Below, piece after piece: positions 1 to 8,163 of a stretch of 64,000 nt of DNA (its first letter is position 1; each line of letters opens with the position of its first letter). The DNA is from Radiobacillus kanasensis (GTDB lineage: Bacteria; Bacillota; Bacilli; Bacillales; Amphibacillaceae). The translations under genes were made by a program, and so were the position numbers. The notes under the pieces are model-generated. The model ran no database searches. It saw only the letters and a program-made list of their open reading frames with translations, and was not told the DNA's origin. The stretch covers positions 1,928,001 through 1,992,000 of the forward strand of contig NZ_CP088020.1 of assembly GCF_021049245.1 (NCBI RefSeq), given 5' to 3'.

Positions 1-709
1 ATTGTTTAGGGGTTTTGCGCTCAGAACGAAGCTGTTTCCGTTCGCTTACGTCTTCACTTGCTTCTATCTTTTTATCATATTCACCAACCGTCTCCTCCAG
101 CTTTTCCACCACTTTTTCGAGTTCTTGGCTGGATAGTTCCTCCATACTTTCCCGTTCTATTTCCGGAATGATTTCTTTCTCCAACAGTTCTTCATACATC
201 CGGTTAGACTTTTCCACTAAACGGGAACTGTACTTTTCCGTCGCTTTGCGCCAGACAAACGTAAACTTGTTGGCATTCGCTTCGATTTTCGTTCCGTCCA
301 TAAAAATGGCTTCTTCCTCGATGACGTTTTCCCGGACAAGCTGACAACGGAATTGGACAAAGCACTGACGCAATAGTTCCTTTACCTCCGGATGGACACG
401 GAAACGGTTAATTGTCCGGTAACTTGGTTCATACCCCTGGGCCAGCCACATCATCCGGACACTGTCTTTCAGTAATCCCTCGATCTTTCTGCCAGAGAAC
501 ACCGACTGCGTATAAGCACATAAAACCACTTTCATCATCATGCGCGGATGATAAGCCGGACATCCCGTTTCACGCAGAAATCCAGTGAATGCCTCATCTG
601 GAATAGCTTCCACGACATCATGGACGGCATAGGCGATATCGTTTTCCTGTAGTTTGATTTCCAAATCTAGCGGCAAAATGACTTGATTCATGTTATACTG
701 TTTAAACAT
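1..709 (-). CDS. IS1182-family transposase, N-terminal part (cut by window edge)
   Basis: An open frame of 236 codons runs from ATG at 709 to the left edge without a stop. The protein begins MFKQYNMNQVILPLDLE. It has the DUF772-like N-terminal domain (about residues 40-120, with YHPRMMMKVVLCAY and PSYRTINRFR). Then comes the first catalytic aspartate in IFMDGTKIEANANKFTF (about residue 146) and a charged, probably coiled stretch (about 160-230). This order is typical of IS1182 transposases, which act by a DDE mechanism. The remaining catalytic residues would lie to the left of the window. No frame damage is seen in the visible part, so the copy may be intact. Confidence 0.85.
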   Translation of the reverse strand, partial: MFKQYNMNQVILPLDLEIKLQENDIAYAVHDVVEAIPDEAFTGFLRETGCPAYHPRMMMKVVLCAYTQSVFSGRKIEGLLKDSVRMMWLAQGYEPSYRTINRFRVHPEVKELLRQCFVQFRCQLVRENVIEEEAIFMDGTKIEANANKFTFVWRKATEKYSSRLVEKSNRMYEELLEKEIIPEIERESMEELSSQELEKVVEKLEETVGEYDKKIEASEDVSERKQLRSERKTPKQ

Positions 710-870
710 AAGGATACCTCCGATTCTGTTTGGGTGTGGTAACTTTAACATTATCAGAAGGTATCCTTTTTGCGTACATTTTTTTGGGATTTTATTAAAA
801 AAAGAGTGACACTCACTGGTTTATGGTGTGGGTGCCACTCTTTTTAGTTACTGGGTTTTGTCCCAGCCTC
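1..870 (-). mobile_element. IS1182-family insertion sequence, one end only
   Basis: The window opens inside an insertion sequence whose transposase reads leftward off the edge. Its end lies near 870, where the palindromic sequence CTGGGTTTTGTCCCAG occurs at about 843-858. Just inside is a hairpin (about 786-835, arms AAAAAGAGTG and CACTCTTTTT). The CTGGGACAAAA end is shared with the four MITE-like repeats of this window. The other end and any target duplication lie outside the window, so the exact boundary is inferred. Confidence 0.75.
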
Positions 871-944
871 TTAGTGTATCGTTATTTCCCGGGTAAGCGC
901 AGAATTCAACGATTATTGATAATTTTCCTTTAAACTCTTTGTCG

Positions 945-1196
945 TTAATTGACATTAAACAACGAATGAAGTTGATATCTGCAGTGAGTACCTCGTTCAT
1001 TCCAAGTCATTTCAATAATTTTTCCCGTTCCAATTTGGTCGGAATTCTCGTGGCGACGAATTTCGATCAGTTGATCAACCGGAAAAAGGCGGAAATCCGC
1101 AAATTGAATCTCGAACGTATTATCTTGTTCTTGTATTCTTTTCTCTTTTCCGTCCGTTACTAGTTTCCATTCAATAGAAAGAGGCATGGACATCAT
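945..1196 (-). CDS. DUF2584-like small conserved protein
   Basis: An 83-residue acidic protein beginning MMSMPLSIEWKLVTDGKEKR. The pattern of a short N-terminal strand, a TDGKEKR segment, and RLFPVDQLIEIRR resembles the small uncharacterised DUF2584 proteins of bacilli. The start at 1196 is chosen because GGAGG lies 5 bases upstream; the frame is open back to 1217 but that start has no ribosome binding site. No signal peptide or membrane segment is seen. Function is unknown. The gene stands alone between the insertion sequence and a short palindromic repeat. Confidence 0.6.
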   Translation of the reverse strand: MMSMPLSIEWKLVTDGKEKRIQEQDNTFEIQFADFRLFPVDQLIEIRRHENSDQIGTGKIIEMTWNERGTHCRYQLHSLFNVN

Positions 1197-1225
1197 TATT
1201 TCCTCCCTATCATCCATATAATAGG

Positions 1226-1283
1226 GTGTTCAAAATTCCGGAAAGAAAAACATATTGCGCTTTTTATTATTCCATTTGAACAC
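1226..1283. repeat. Short palindromic intergenic repeat, copy 1
   Basis: A 58-bp imperfect palindrome with arms GTGTTCAAA (1226-1234) and TTTGAACAC (1275-1283). The centre contains TCCGGAAAGAAAAA and TGCGCTTTTTATT. A second copy with the same arms and the same TCCGG and TGCGCTTTTATT centre lies at 28932-28985. It sits between two minus-strand genes and may act as a terminator or a mobile palindromic unit. Confidence 0.6.
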
Positions 1284-1336
1284 GCATCATAATTATATCC
1301 TAAATCACTCCAAGTGGAATGACAAGATAAAAATCA

Positions 1337-1726
1337 TTAATGAACAGAATTTTGATACCGCTCAATCATTTGGCTTTGTACCTGTTGATTGGAGTTAAAG
1401 TCTTCCAGTTCAAATGGAAAGTCAATCTCGTACTTATTCAAAATACTGGCATTTTTACGAAAAGCCTCTTCATAGACTTCTATAGCTGCCTGGTTATCAT
1501 GTAGCGTTTCTAAAATTGTAGAAATGGTTTGTACGGCTGCGATTACTTCTAAAATCTCAACCATGGTTAAATCTTCAAGTTTTGCTGGTTGTAATAGTTT
1601 GAATTCTTTCAACTGTTGTATGTAGCTCATTGAAAAAAAGCAAGGGAATACCCTATCATACAAGTCTTGTAATTGTTCTTTCATATACAGTTGTTGTTCC
1701 GGAGTAGACGCTGTTACTACCTTCAT
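1337..1726 (-). CDS. YhcU-like DUF5365 protein
   Basis: A 129-residue soluble protein beginning MKVVTASTPEQQLYMKEQLQ, rich in helix-forming residues. The start is supported by an AAGGAGG site just upstream. Overall length and N-terminus resemble Bacillus YhcU (DUF5365), whose role is not known. It follows sbcC on the same strand after 122 bp that contain a hairpin, so it is probably a separate transcription unit. The assignment rests on remembered similarity and is moderate. Confidence 0.55.
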   Translation of the reverse strand: MKVVTASTPEQQLYMKEQLQDLYDRVFPCFFSMSYIQQLKEFKLLQPAKLEDLTMVEILEVIAAVQTISTILETLHDNQAAIEVYEEAFRKNASILNKYEIDFPFELEDFNSNQQVQSQMIERYQNSVH

Positions 1727-1752
1727 AAACTTCCTCCTTGAGAAACAAAGTC

Positions 1753-1792
1753 ATACACTTTCTTCCCTTCAGAAGAAAAAGTGTATTTCTTT
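1753..1792. terminator. Hairpin between sbcC and yhcU
   Basis: Arms at 1753-1765 and 1772-1786 (ATACACTTTCTTC with GAAGAAAAAGTGTAT), followed on the plus strand by a T-rich run to 1796. The T run is on the strand opposite to the neighbouring genes, so its role as terminator of sbcC is uncertain. Confidence 0.3.
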
Positions 1793-1848
1793 TTTCTACT
1801 ATATCACGAGACTAGCTTGTTTTTTAAGGAGTAATTATTGGCAATGAA

Positions 1849-4800
1849 TCAATGAAATTGAAATTCTACTTTTGACCCTTCTGGGCTCGTGGTAATTTGT
1901 AGTTTCGCATGAATCTCTTCTTTTAACTGTGGCACGTGTGAAATAATGCCAAGAACACGATTGCTTTGTTGTAACCCTTTTAAGCAATCAATCGCTTGAG
2001 CAAGGGAAACTTCATCTAATGTACCAAATCCTTCATCAATAAATAAAGTATCTAGCTGCACACCGCCAGCATGTGCTTGCACGACATCGGCTAATCCAAG
2101 GGCTAAGCTAAGTGCTGTTTTAAAGCCTTCTCCGCCAGATAACGTTTTTACGGATCGTAGTTGTCCCGTATGGTGATCCATTACTTCGAGATCTAGACCA
2201 CTTTGCGCACCACGTTTTGCAACTTGACCACTTCTTTGCAAATGGTAACGATGTTCCGTCATTTGATCAAGACGCAAATTAGCTTGCATTAAGATTTCAT
2301 CCAAAAAGGAGGAAAGTACATATCTTTCAAAGGACAGCTTGAGATGATTTTCTCCTCTCGCTAAATCAGCTAATTCAGCAATATCATAATATTGCTTTGC
2401 ATAGTTTTGTTGTTTTGCAAAAAACTCCCGTATTTGGTTGGAAATGGCTTCATGATGCTTGATATACATTTGAACTTCCTGGATTCGGACTCTATACTGC
2501 TCGACAAGCTCTTCTTGATGAGCGAGCTCCTGTCCGAGCTTGTCCATATCAGGATATGTTTGATCTTTTAATAGTTTTTCAAGTACTTGTTTTCGTTCCT
2601 TCGTATGTGCTTTTTTCGTTTCATAGGTTTCCAACTCATCACGGAGCCTTTCCTTATCTCCCTCCGCTAACAGGCAATTTTGATAGGTTTCCCTATCATT
2701 AAATCGGTTTTCCTGTAATTTGGATTGGAATGTTTGAAGCTGCTCCTCATATCGTTTCTTTGCTTCTTCAGAGAAGGATTGTAGCTGTTTTAGGGTTGCT
2801 TCACTTTGTTTTCTATCGTCTTTAATTCGCTCATACGATTGCTTTGTTACTTCCCAATGCTTCAACCACTGCTCATAACGGGATTTTTCTACATGTATTT
2901 TTTTCTCTAATTCCGATAGTGACATATCTAAAATAGCGGAAGGAATGTCTTGCTCAAACGTATGGATTTGTGTATCCATCGTAATGATTTGACGATTCAT
3001 CTCATCAAACTCTTTTTGTCCTTCTTCGATCTTTTGCTGAAGCTTTTGCAAGACTTTCTGTTTGTCATCTCGTTCTTTTTTCGCTTTTTCTATTTCTTTA
3101 AGAGAGTCTTGAATGTTGTCGTAATTTTTCTTTTCTTTTTCCGCTTCCTGTCCCGTCTGTTGAAGCCATTGAGATAAGTTTTCTTTACTTATCTCATCCA
3201 AAGTAAGATCTAATTGCTTTGCATATTGCTCGACGATTTGACGTTTAGCTTGTCCATCAGATTTTGCATCCACATATTCTTTCTGGATCGCTTGTAATTG
3301 CTTTTCTAGTTGATCTTGCTTCTCGATTAACTTCTCTAATTCGTTCGTCACAGTGTCATGTTCAGCGGTTGATTGATTAGCCGGAGCAGGATGGTGAGTG
3401 GACCCACAGACCGGACAAGATTCGCCTTCTCGTAATTGTAGGGCTAGGGATAGTGCAAGTTGATGTTGCTGCTTCATCTCCTCTTGTTTAATTCGATCCT
3501 TTAACTCTTGAAACTCTGTTTGCTTCGATTCAAATTCTTTTTTTACAGATGAAAAGCTTCTACGTAGTTTGACTAACTCTCCGTGCTCACGCGTTAATTC
3601 TTGAAGTCGTGTAATGCGTTCTAGCCAAGATTTATAGACCGCATCCACTTCATACAGCCTTTTCGTCTGTTCTCCATGGGCTTCCGTTTGTTTCTCTAAC
3701 TTTTCGATGAGGAACTGAACATTTTGAACTTCTTGCTGATCCTCGGTTCGCTTCAGCTGTTCAGCTTTCATCCGCTCTTGAAGCTTCTGTTTCTGCTCCA
3801 TACGTTCCGCATATGCCTGTACTTTGGGCAAATATTGCTGATGTTCTTTTACCCATTCTTTAAGCTTGTTTCTCTCCGCTTCATTCTTTTCTTCCTTATC
3901 ATACTCTTCTTTCATTTTTAAAAACTGGGACTCTAGATTCTCTTGTTTTTCTTTTTGTTGTTTTTCTTTCTCGGCTGCTTCTTTCCACTCTTGATTCCGT
4001 TTCTCTACTTGCTCTTCAAAAACTCTTAATCCATCTGCTTTAAGAGCCAGATTATATTTGTCTTTGGCACGTTCCATTTCGTCTTTTTTTTGAAGGAGTT
4101 CTTGCTCCGTTTGTTTCACTTGTTCATATTCATCGAATTGGGCTTTTCGTTGTTTTGCCTCATAAAAAGCCTCTTGCGCTTTCGTGTTTTTTTCTTTTTC
4201 CATCTGTAATTTTTCTTGCTGTTCGATAAACTGTTTTTGTTGATTATCAATCTTTAAAGTAAGTTTTTCTAGTGTTTGCTCAATGCCTAACTCTTCTTCT
4301 CTCTCGTCTTCCGCCCACTCAATTTTCGAAGCTTCTTGCTCCATTTGCCAGTCTAATTGTTCAATCCAGCCGCGTAGCTCTTTCGATTGTTTCTTTAGTT
4401 CTTCGGTAATCCGATCATAAAAGTACGTACGAAATATTTTTTGCAAAATTTCTTCCCGCTCTTTACTATTTTCTGAGATTAAGCGACGAAACTCCCCTTG
4501 AGGGATCATAATCATTTTGCGGAACTGCTCATAATCTAGTCCAAGCTTTTCTTCTAATACTTCATTGACATCTTTTATTTTGGAGGAGAGTAAGCGGTCC
4601 TCTGTCAAATCGTACAACTCTGCTCGTGCTGGGTCCTCTGTAAATCCTTCTCCTCTTTCTTTATGCTTTAATTGTTTTGGATTCCGTACCACTTTGTAGG
4701 TTTTATCACGAATGGCGAAGATAAATTCAATTTCAGTTGGCAAATCGGTGTTAGCAAAATGACTACGTAATGAGTCCTGGTCGCGATCACTTCCGCTTGC

Positions 4801-4965
4801 TTTGCCATAAAGGGCATAACAAATCGCATCAAAAATGGTTGTCTTTCCTGCGCCAGTTGGGCCTGTGATTAAGAAGATTGTTTCTTCGCCTAGTTCTTCA
4901 AAATTGATATGTTGAGTGTGGTGATAGGGACCGAAAGCGGTCATCTTTAAGGATATTGCGCGCAC
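1849..4965 (-). CDS. sbcC: Nuclease SbcCD subunit C (SMC-like ATPase)
   Basis: This is the ATPase subunit of the SbcCD (Mre11-Rad50 type) nuclease, which opens hairpins and processes DNA ends. The 1038-residue protein has Walker A GPTGAGKTT at about residues 35-43. Two long coiled-coil arms surround a zinc hook (CPVCGS). At the C-terminus come the signature LSGGE and Walker B LFIDEGFGTLDE. A GTG start at 4965 is chosen: it lies one base after the sbcD stop, has GAGAGGGAG upstream, and is followed by the family N-terminus (M)RAISLKMTAFGPY. The open frame continues 27 codons further into sbcD but without family similarity. It is translationally coupled to sbcD. Confidence 0.95.
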   Translation of the reverse strand: MRAISLKMTAFGPYHHTQHINFEELGEETIFLITGPTGAGKTTIFDAICYALYGKASGSDRDQDSLRSHFANTDLPTEIEFIFAIRDKTYKVVRNPKQLKHKERGEGFTEDPARAELYDLTEDRLLSSKIKDVNEVLEEKLGLDYEQFRKMIMIPQGEFRRLISENSKEREEILQKIFRTYFYDRITEELKKQSKELRGWIEQLDWQMEQEASKIEWAEDEREEELGIEQTLEKLTLKIDNQQKQFIEQQEKLQMEKEKNTKAQEAFYEAKQRKAQFDEYEQVKQTEQELLQKKDEMERAKDKYNLALKADGLRVFEEQVEKRNQEWKEAAEKEKQQKEKQENLESQFLKMKEEYDKEEKNEAERNKLKEWVKEHQQYLPKVQAYAERMEQKQKLQERMKAEQLKRTEDQQEVQNVQFLIEKLEKQTEAHGEQTKRLYEVDAVYKSWLERITRLQELTREHGELVKLRRSFSSVKKEFESKQTEFQELKDRIKQEEMKQQHQLALSLALQLREGESCPVCGSTHHPAPANQSTAEHDTVTNELEKLIEKQDQLEKQLQAIQKEYVDAKSDGQAKRQIVEQYAKQLDLTLDEISKENLSQWLQQTGQEAEKEKKNYDNIQDSLKEIEKAKKERDDKQKVLQKLQQKIEEGQKEFDEMNRQIITMDTQIHTFEQDIPSAILDMSLSELEKKIHVEKSRYEQWLKHWEVTKQSYERIKDDRKQSEATLKQLQSFSEEAKKRYEEQLQTFQSKLQENRFNDRETYQNCLLAEGDKERLRDELETYETKKAHTKERKQVLEKLLKDQTYPDMDKLGQELAHQEELVEQYRVRIQEVQMYIKHHEAISNQIREFFAKQQNYAKQYYDIAELADLARGENHLKLSFERYVLSSFLDEILMQANLRLDQMTEHRYHLQRSGQVAKRGAQSGLDLEVMDHHTGQLRSVKTLSGGEGFKTALSLALGLADVVQAHAGGVQLDTLFIDEGFGTLDEVSLAQAIDCLKGLQQSNRVLGIISHVPQLKEEIHAKLQITTSPEGSKVEFQFH

Positions 4966-4966
4966 C

Positions 4967-6112
4967 CTAATTCTCCCTCTCTTTTTCCAATAATTGTTGA
5001 ACGATTTTTTCCATGTAAGCTTTTCTTTCCTCCGGTATCGTGTCACCCTTCATTTCCTGATAAAAGGCTTCAAACAACTCGGCATGGGACATTTTTTGTT
5101 TTTCTCGTAATTGTTCAAGGTCTTTAAGACCTTTGTTCGATGTTTGCACCTTACGCTCTAATCGCAATATATTAGGAAACACTTTGCGAAGCTTTCCAAT
5201 TGGATCTACTAATTGGCCTTCATCCAAGAGTTGAATATGCAAGTAGTCTTCCGTTGGATCTAATTGCATGAGTTCTTCAAAATAGCCTGCTATGACTTTC
5301 ATATCTCTTCGTGGTGTTAACGGAATAAACGTAAGTTGTGCTTCGCCGGTTTCTGTTAAGTCAATCATCGTAATCGATTTTTTGTGATTGGCTTCTGAAA
5401 AAGAATATTTTAATATGGAACCACTATATCGGATCGTATCGCTTGATACGCGCTGCGGCTGATGTAAGTGTCCTAGTGCTACATAATGGAAGTCTTGAAA
5501 CATCTTTGTATCAATGTATGGACTTCCTCCAACCATGGATAATCGTTCTTCGGATTCGGATTCCATTCCACCAGCCAGAAATGCATGGCCAACAAACACA
5601 TGACGTTCTTCCATATTATGATGTTCCTTTATATGACGCACAATGGCTTCCATAGCTGTTTGATGCGATTGAATGGAGTCATCTTCAAAGAATTCACGAG
5701 CATCGGCTGGTTCAATATACGGAATGAGGTGGAAGTGTACAGGACCGTATGGATCATCAATCGTAATTGGTTGTAATGGAGCTCGAAGCTTTGTTTCTAG
5801 ATAAAATTTTTGGGCTTTAAATAGTTCTCGACCGAACTCTAACCGGTCTGGGCTATCATGGTTCCCGGATATCGCAACCATCGGTATTTGAAACTTAGTC
5901 GCAATGGTTGTTAAAACGCGGTTCAGGAGTTCCACCGCTTCTTTCGGGGGGATAGAACGATCATATAAATCTCCTGCTATAACAATGACGTCTGGCCGCT
6001 CTTGCTCTATAATGTCTAAAAGCTGATCAAGCACATAACTTTGATCTTCTGTCATATGAATGCCATTGACAATTTTCCCTAAATGCCAATCCGCTGTGTG
6101 TAATATCTTCAT
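4967..6112 (-). CDS. sbcD: Nuclease SbcCD subunit D (Mre11-like)
   Basis: The 381-residue metallophosphoesterase subunit of SbcCD. The five metal-binding motifs are visible in order: DWHLGK (residues 8-13), GDLYD (about 47), GNHDS (about 84), GHAFL (about 175) and GHLH (about 218). Together they form the two-manganese active site for exonuclease and endonuclease activity. The start ATG is followed by KILHTADWHLGK, the normal N-terminus. It is the first gene of a two-gene operon with sbcC. In B. subtilis sbcDC follows addAB, but no addAB is next to it here. Confidence 0.95.
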   Translation of the reverse strand: MKILHTADWHLGKIVNGIHMTEDQSYVLDQLLDIIEQERPDVIVIAGDLYDRSIPPKEAVELLNRVLTTIATKFQIPMVAISGNHDSPDRLEFGRELFKAQKFYLETKLRAPLQPITIDDPYGPVHFHLIPYIEPADAREFFEDDSIQSHQTAMEAIVRHIKEHHNMEERHVFVGHAFLAGGMESESEERLSMVGGSPYIDTKMFQDFHYVALGHLHQPQRVSSDTIRYSGSILKYSFSEANHKKSITMIDLTETGEAQLTFIPLTPRRDMKVIAGYFEELMQLDPTEDYLHIQLLDEGQLVDPIGKLRKVFPNILRLERKVQTSNKGLKDLEQLREKQKMSHAELFEAFYQEMKGDTIPEERKAYMEKIVQQLLEKEREN

Positions 6113-6230
6113 ATATTTCCTGCAAGGTAATGAGCAGGTTCCCTCCCTTATTCATCACAATTACTCTCTCTTTCTATCATATCATGTTTGCAAAATGTCA
6201 GAATACATCGAATGCAGCATATCATGGTAT

Positions 6231-6422
6231 TTATGGAAAAATAGCTAAGATTTGATCAAGTAAAAACGTTCTCACTTGCTTTCTTAAATGGCAATAAGCA
6301 TAAATTTGTGTATCCGTAATTCCGATAATTTTCACTTTCCGTTGCGTAAAGGATCCATTTTTGGCTACGTAAATCATTTCCACATTTCTTTCTCTTGTCC
6401 ATCGAACCTGTTCAGCGGTCAT
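6231..6422 (-). CDS. Small WYL-like protein under a LexA box
   Basis: A 63-residue protein resembling a stand-alone piece of the WYL sensor domain. It has a strand VEMIYVAKNG, then SFTQRKVKIIGITDTQIYAYC and RKQVRTFLLDQILAIFP, but no helix-turn-helix. WYL domains usually sense nucleic acid or nucleotide ligands in DNA-damage and defence regulators. The gene is divergent from the yolD-like gene and shares a promoter region with two LexA-type boxes, so damage induction is likely. Ligand and function are unknown. The WYL link is by pattern only. Confidence 0.55.
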   Translation of the reverse strand: MTAEQVRWTRERNVEMIYVAKNGSFTQRKVKIIGITDTQIYAYCHLRKQVRTFLLDQILAIFP

Positions 6423-6447
6423 GTTCCTTCACCATCCTTTTTTTACT

Positions 6448-6469
6448 ATTATACACGAACAAATGTTCT
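6448..6469 (-). promoter_or_regulatory. LexA (DinR) box 1 over divergent promoter
   Basis: CGAACAAATGTTCT at 6456-6469 matches the Bacillus LexA operator CGAAC-N4-GTTCG at 9 of 10 fixed positions. A minus-strand TATAAT (6453-6448) lies next to it, so the box fills the spacer of a promoter reading into the small WYL-like gene. The matching -35 is weak (TGGATA, 6476-6471). Confidence 0.7.
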
Positions 6470-6476
6470 TTATCCA

Positions 6477-6505
6477 TTGAAAAAGAACATTTGTTCCCTT
6501 ATAAT
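6477..6505 (+). promoter_or_regulatory. SigA promoter with LexA box 2 in the spacer
   Basis: TTGAAA (6477-6482) and TATAAT (6500-6505) with a 17-bp spacer form a strong promoter 32 bases before the yolD-like start codon. The spacer holds AGAACATTTGTTCC (6484-6497), a second LexA operator. Binding there would block RNA polymerase, which is the standard SOS arrangement. Confidence 0.8.
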
Positions 6506-6536
6506 ACATGTTATGAGAAAGGAGAAGGTGCTATTC

Positions 6537-6866
6537 ATGATACATGACCGTGGTTCCATTAAGTGGAGCTCTCTTATGCTACCAGAGCATGTTGAAATGC
6601 TCCGGGAATTGTGGCGAGAAGATGCTGATCAAACCATGCCAATAATCGATGAACAAAAATTGGATGAAATGAATGAACTCATTCATGATGCTTATAACGA
6701 GAAGCATTCCGTTAAGATAACCTTTTTTTCTAATCAGCGTATTCATTCCGTGTGTGGGTATATATCAACCATTAACCCGATCAAAGCTTCTTTAACGGTG
6801 ATGTCTGACAAAGAAAGCTTGAAGACGATTTCGTTTACGAGCCTAATAGATGTGCAAATTGCTTAA
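6537..6866 (+). CDS. YolD-like SOS-regulated protein
   Basis: A 109-residue protein beginning MIHDRGSIKWSSLMLPEHVEM, the hallmark of the YolD-like family. In bacilli such proteins are usually encoded beside the Y-family DNA polymerase UvrX/YqjW, and both are LexA-controlled. The start at 6537 has AAAGGAG upstream. The frame is open further upstream (to 6288), but that would run through the promoter. No polymerase gene is adjacent here; the next DNA is a MITE-like repeat. Its partner, if any, must be elsewhere. Biochemical function is not established. Confidence 0.8.
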   Translation: MIHDRGSIKWSSLMLPEHVEMLRELWREDADQTMPIIDEQKLDEMNELIHDAYNEKHSVKITFFSNQRIHSVCGYISTINPIKASLTVMSDKESLKTISFTSLIDVQIA

Positions 6867-6871
6867 AAAAA

Positions 6872-7290
6872 GAGACTAAGACAAAATGTTTTAATCATAA
6901 ATAAAATCCGAACTATAGTTCGAAACTTCTCTAATTAGAATTCGAATCAGTTCGGATTTTGCTTTTTGCATGTTTTGTAAATATTGTTGCTAATTTTATA
7001 TAAAATGCGACGTAACGAAATAATAAAAGTTACAATAAAAACCATCGGTTTAGTGACTGCTCGGTGTGTGTACGATGCTGGTTTCTGTTGCGGGTAATCG
7101 CTTTCCGCGGGGACGGCCTCAGCCAGGCTACTGCATCGAGTGATCATCTTTGCTGCCTTGCACCGAGAAAGCTTACTTCGAAGCGTTACTAGAAGACGCA
7201 GGTGCATCTTACGTGGTCTTCAACTCGTGCTGTTCCGAAGAAAATGGTTCTTTATTTTCGAGGAGTCGATTGCCCTCCACTCCAATCAAC
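6872..7290 (+). repeat. MITE-like intergenic element, copy A (decayed)
   Basis: It starts with GAGACTAAGACAAAA six bases after the yolD-like stop. The family hairpin follows at about 6903-6961 (arms AAAATCCGAACT and AGTTCGGATTTT, then GCTTTTTGC). The remainder is a GC-richer core, with CGCTTTCCGCGG near 7100 and GGAGTCGATTGCC near 7260. Orientation is opposite to copies B-D relative to the window. The far CTGGGACAAAA end is not recognisable, so the right boundary is approximate. It may have been lost before or when the Tn3 element arrived at 7393. Confidence 0.6.
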
Positions 7291-7392
7291 ATACCATAAT
7301 GAATGAACTAGATGAAAATTTTCAAAAGAGATTTATCACTAAAATGAAGTAAAATCACGATAAAAGAATGTGACAAAAGAACCTATCAATAC

Positions 7393-7430
7393 GGGGTAGC
7401 GTCAGGAAAATGCGGATTTACAACGATAAG
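7393..7430 (+). repeat. Tn3-family left inverted repeat (38 bp)
   Basis: Starts GGGGTAGCGTCAGGAAAA and ends TTTACAACGATAAG. It pairs with 9950-9987 read on the other strand with three differences (at 7399, 7411 and 7426). Confidence 0.85.
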
Positions 7431-7444
7431 GAAATTCCAAATTA

Positions 7445-7490
7445 AAAAGCCCAACTTCTCTACAAATCAAAATAGAGAAATTGAGCTTTT
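7445..7490 (-). terminator. Terminator of pfpI
   Basis: Arms 7445-7462 and 7473-7490 pair over about 16 bp (AAAAGC..CAA-TTCTCTA). The stem lies just past the pfpI stop at 7499, and its outer A/T pairs give a T run on the minus strand. Confidence 0.7.
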
Positions 7491-7498
7491 CAGTTACT

Positions 7499-8131
7499 TC
7501 ATTTATTTATTGAATTCATTAACTGAAAGAAGTATTCAGGTTTATGAGTCTTATTTAGGTTATACCATGAATGTAATGCATCTGGTGTAAATACATCTAA
7601 TTTTTTCAGTACTTCCATCGCAAATTCCAGAGGAGCTATTCCTGATGCCGTAACTAAATTCGCATCAGATACCGCAGATCCCACCTCATAGAACTTTTCT
7701 CCTTTATAGTTAGGACATACCATTTTAGTGTATTCTAAATTATTACTTGTATGCTTTCTAGTATCTAAGTATCCCATATTCGCAAGGGCCTCAGTTGCAC
7801 CACAAATTGCAGCAACAATAGTGCCAAGCTTTAAAGCTTGGCCAATTCTTTCCAAGATAGGTTGATGAATTTCTTCACTCCAAGTAGTCCCTCCTGGTAA
7901 AATTAAAAGATCATTACTCTCAAGAGTACATTCATCAAGGGAAATATCTGGTTTTATGCTCAGTCCTCCCATAGTAGTAATCATTTCTTTATTAGCTCCT
8001 ACTGTAATTACTTTTAAAGGTGCTAAATCTTTTTTGAAATATCTTCCTGAGTTTAGTTCAGCAATTAAATATCCATATTCCCAGTCCGACATTGTATGAA
8101 ATACATATAGAAAAACTTTTTTTGTTTGCAT
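7499..8131 (-). CDS. DJ-1/PfpI family protein (glutamine amidotransferase-like)
   Basis: A 210-residue class I amidotransferase-like protein. The nucleophile elbow is AAICGATEALA with Cys at about residue 110, and the DJ-1-type Glu is in SDWEYG (about residue 18). A GG motif, LLILPGGTTW, lies near residue 80. Family members act as deglycases, chaperones, proteases or isonitrile hydratases, so the reaction cannot be named. Start at 8131 has GGAG nine bases upstream. The gene is the cargo of the Tn3-type element and lies downstream of a WYL regulator, a pairing that suggests the regulator controls it. Confidence 0.8.
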   Translation of the reverse strand: MQTKKVFLYVFHTMSDWEYGYLIAELNSGRYFKKDLAPLKVITVGANKEMITTMGGLSIKPDISLDECTLESNDLLILPGGTTWSEEIHQPILERIGQALKLGTIVAAICGATEALANMGYLDTRKHTSNNLEYTKMVCPNYKGEKFYEVGSAVSDANLVTASGIAPLEFAMEVLKKLDVFTPDALHSWYNLNKTHKPEYFFQLMNSINK

Positions 8132-8163
8132 CCAATAACACTCCAATCACAATTGATATAGCT

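Noticed and set aside
939..1163. Plus-strand 74-residue frame
   Set aside because: Antisense to the DUF2584-like gene and partly beyond it; no ribosome binding site or recognisable motif.
2950..3921. Plus-strand frames rich in Phe and Leu (2950-3177, 3724-3921)
   Set aside because: They are antisense to the coiled-coil coding part of sbcC; Lys/Glu codons read backwards give Phe/Leu. No ribosome binding site.
6947..7352. Open frames on both strands (6947-7207 minus, 7140-7352 plus)
   Set aside because: They lie inside the MITE-like repeat copy A, have no family likeness and no start signals.
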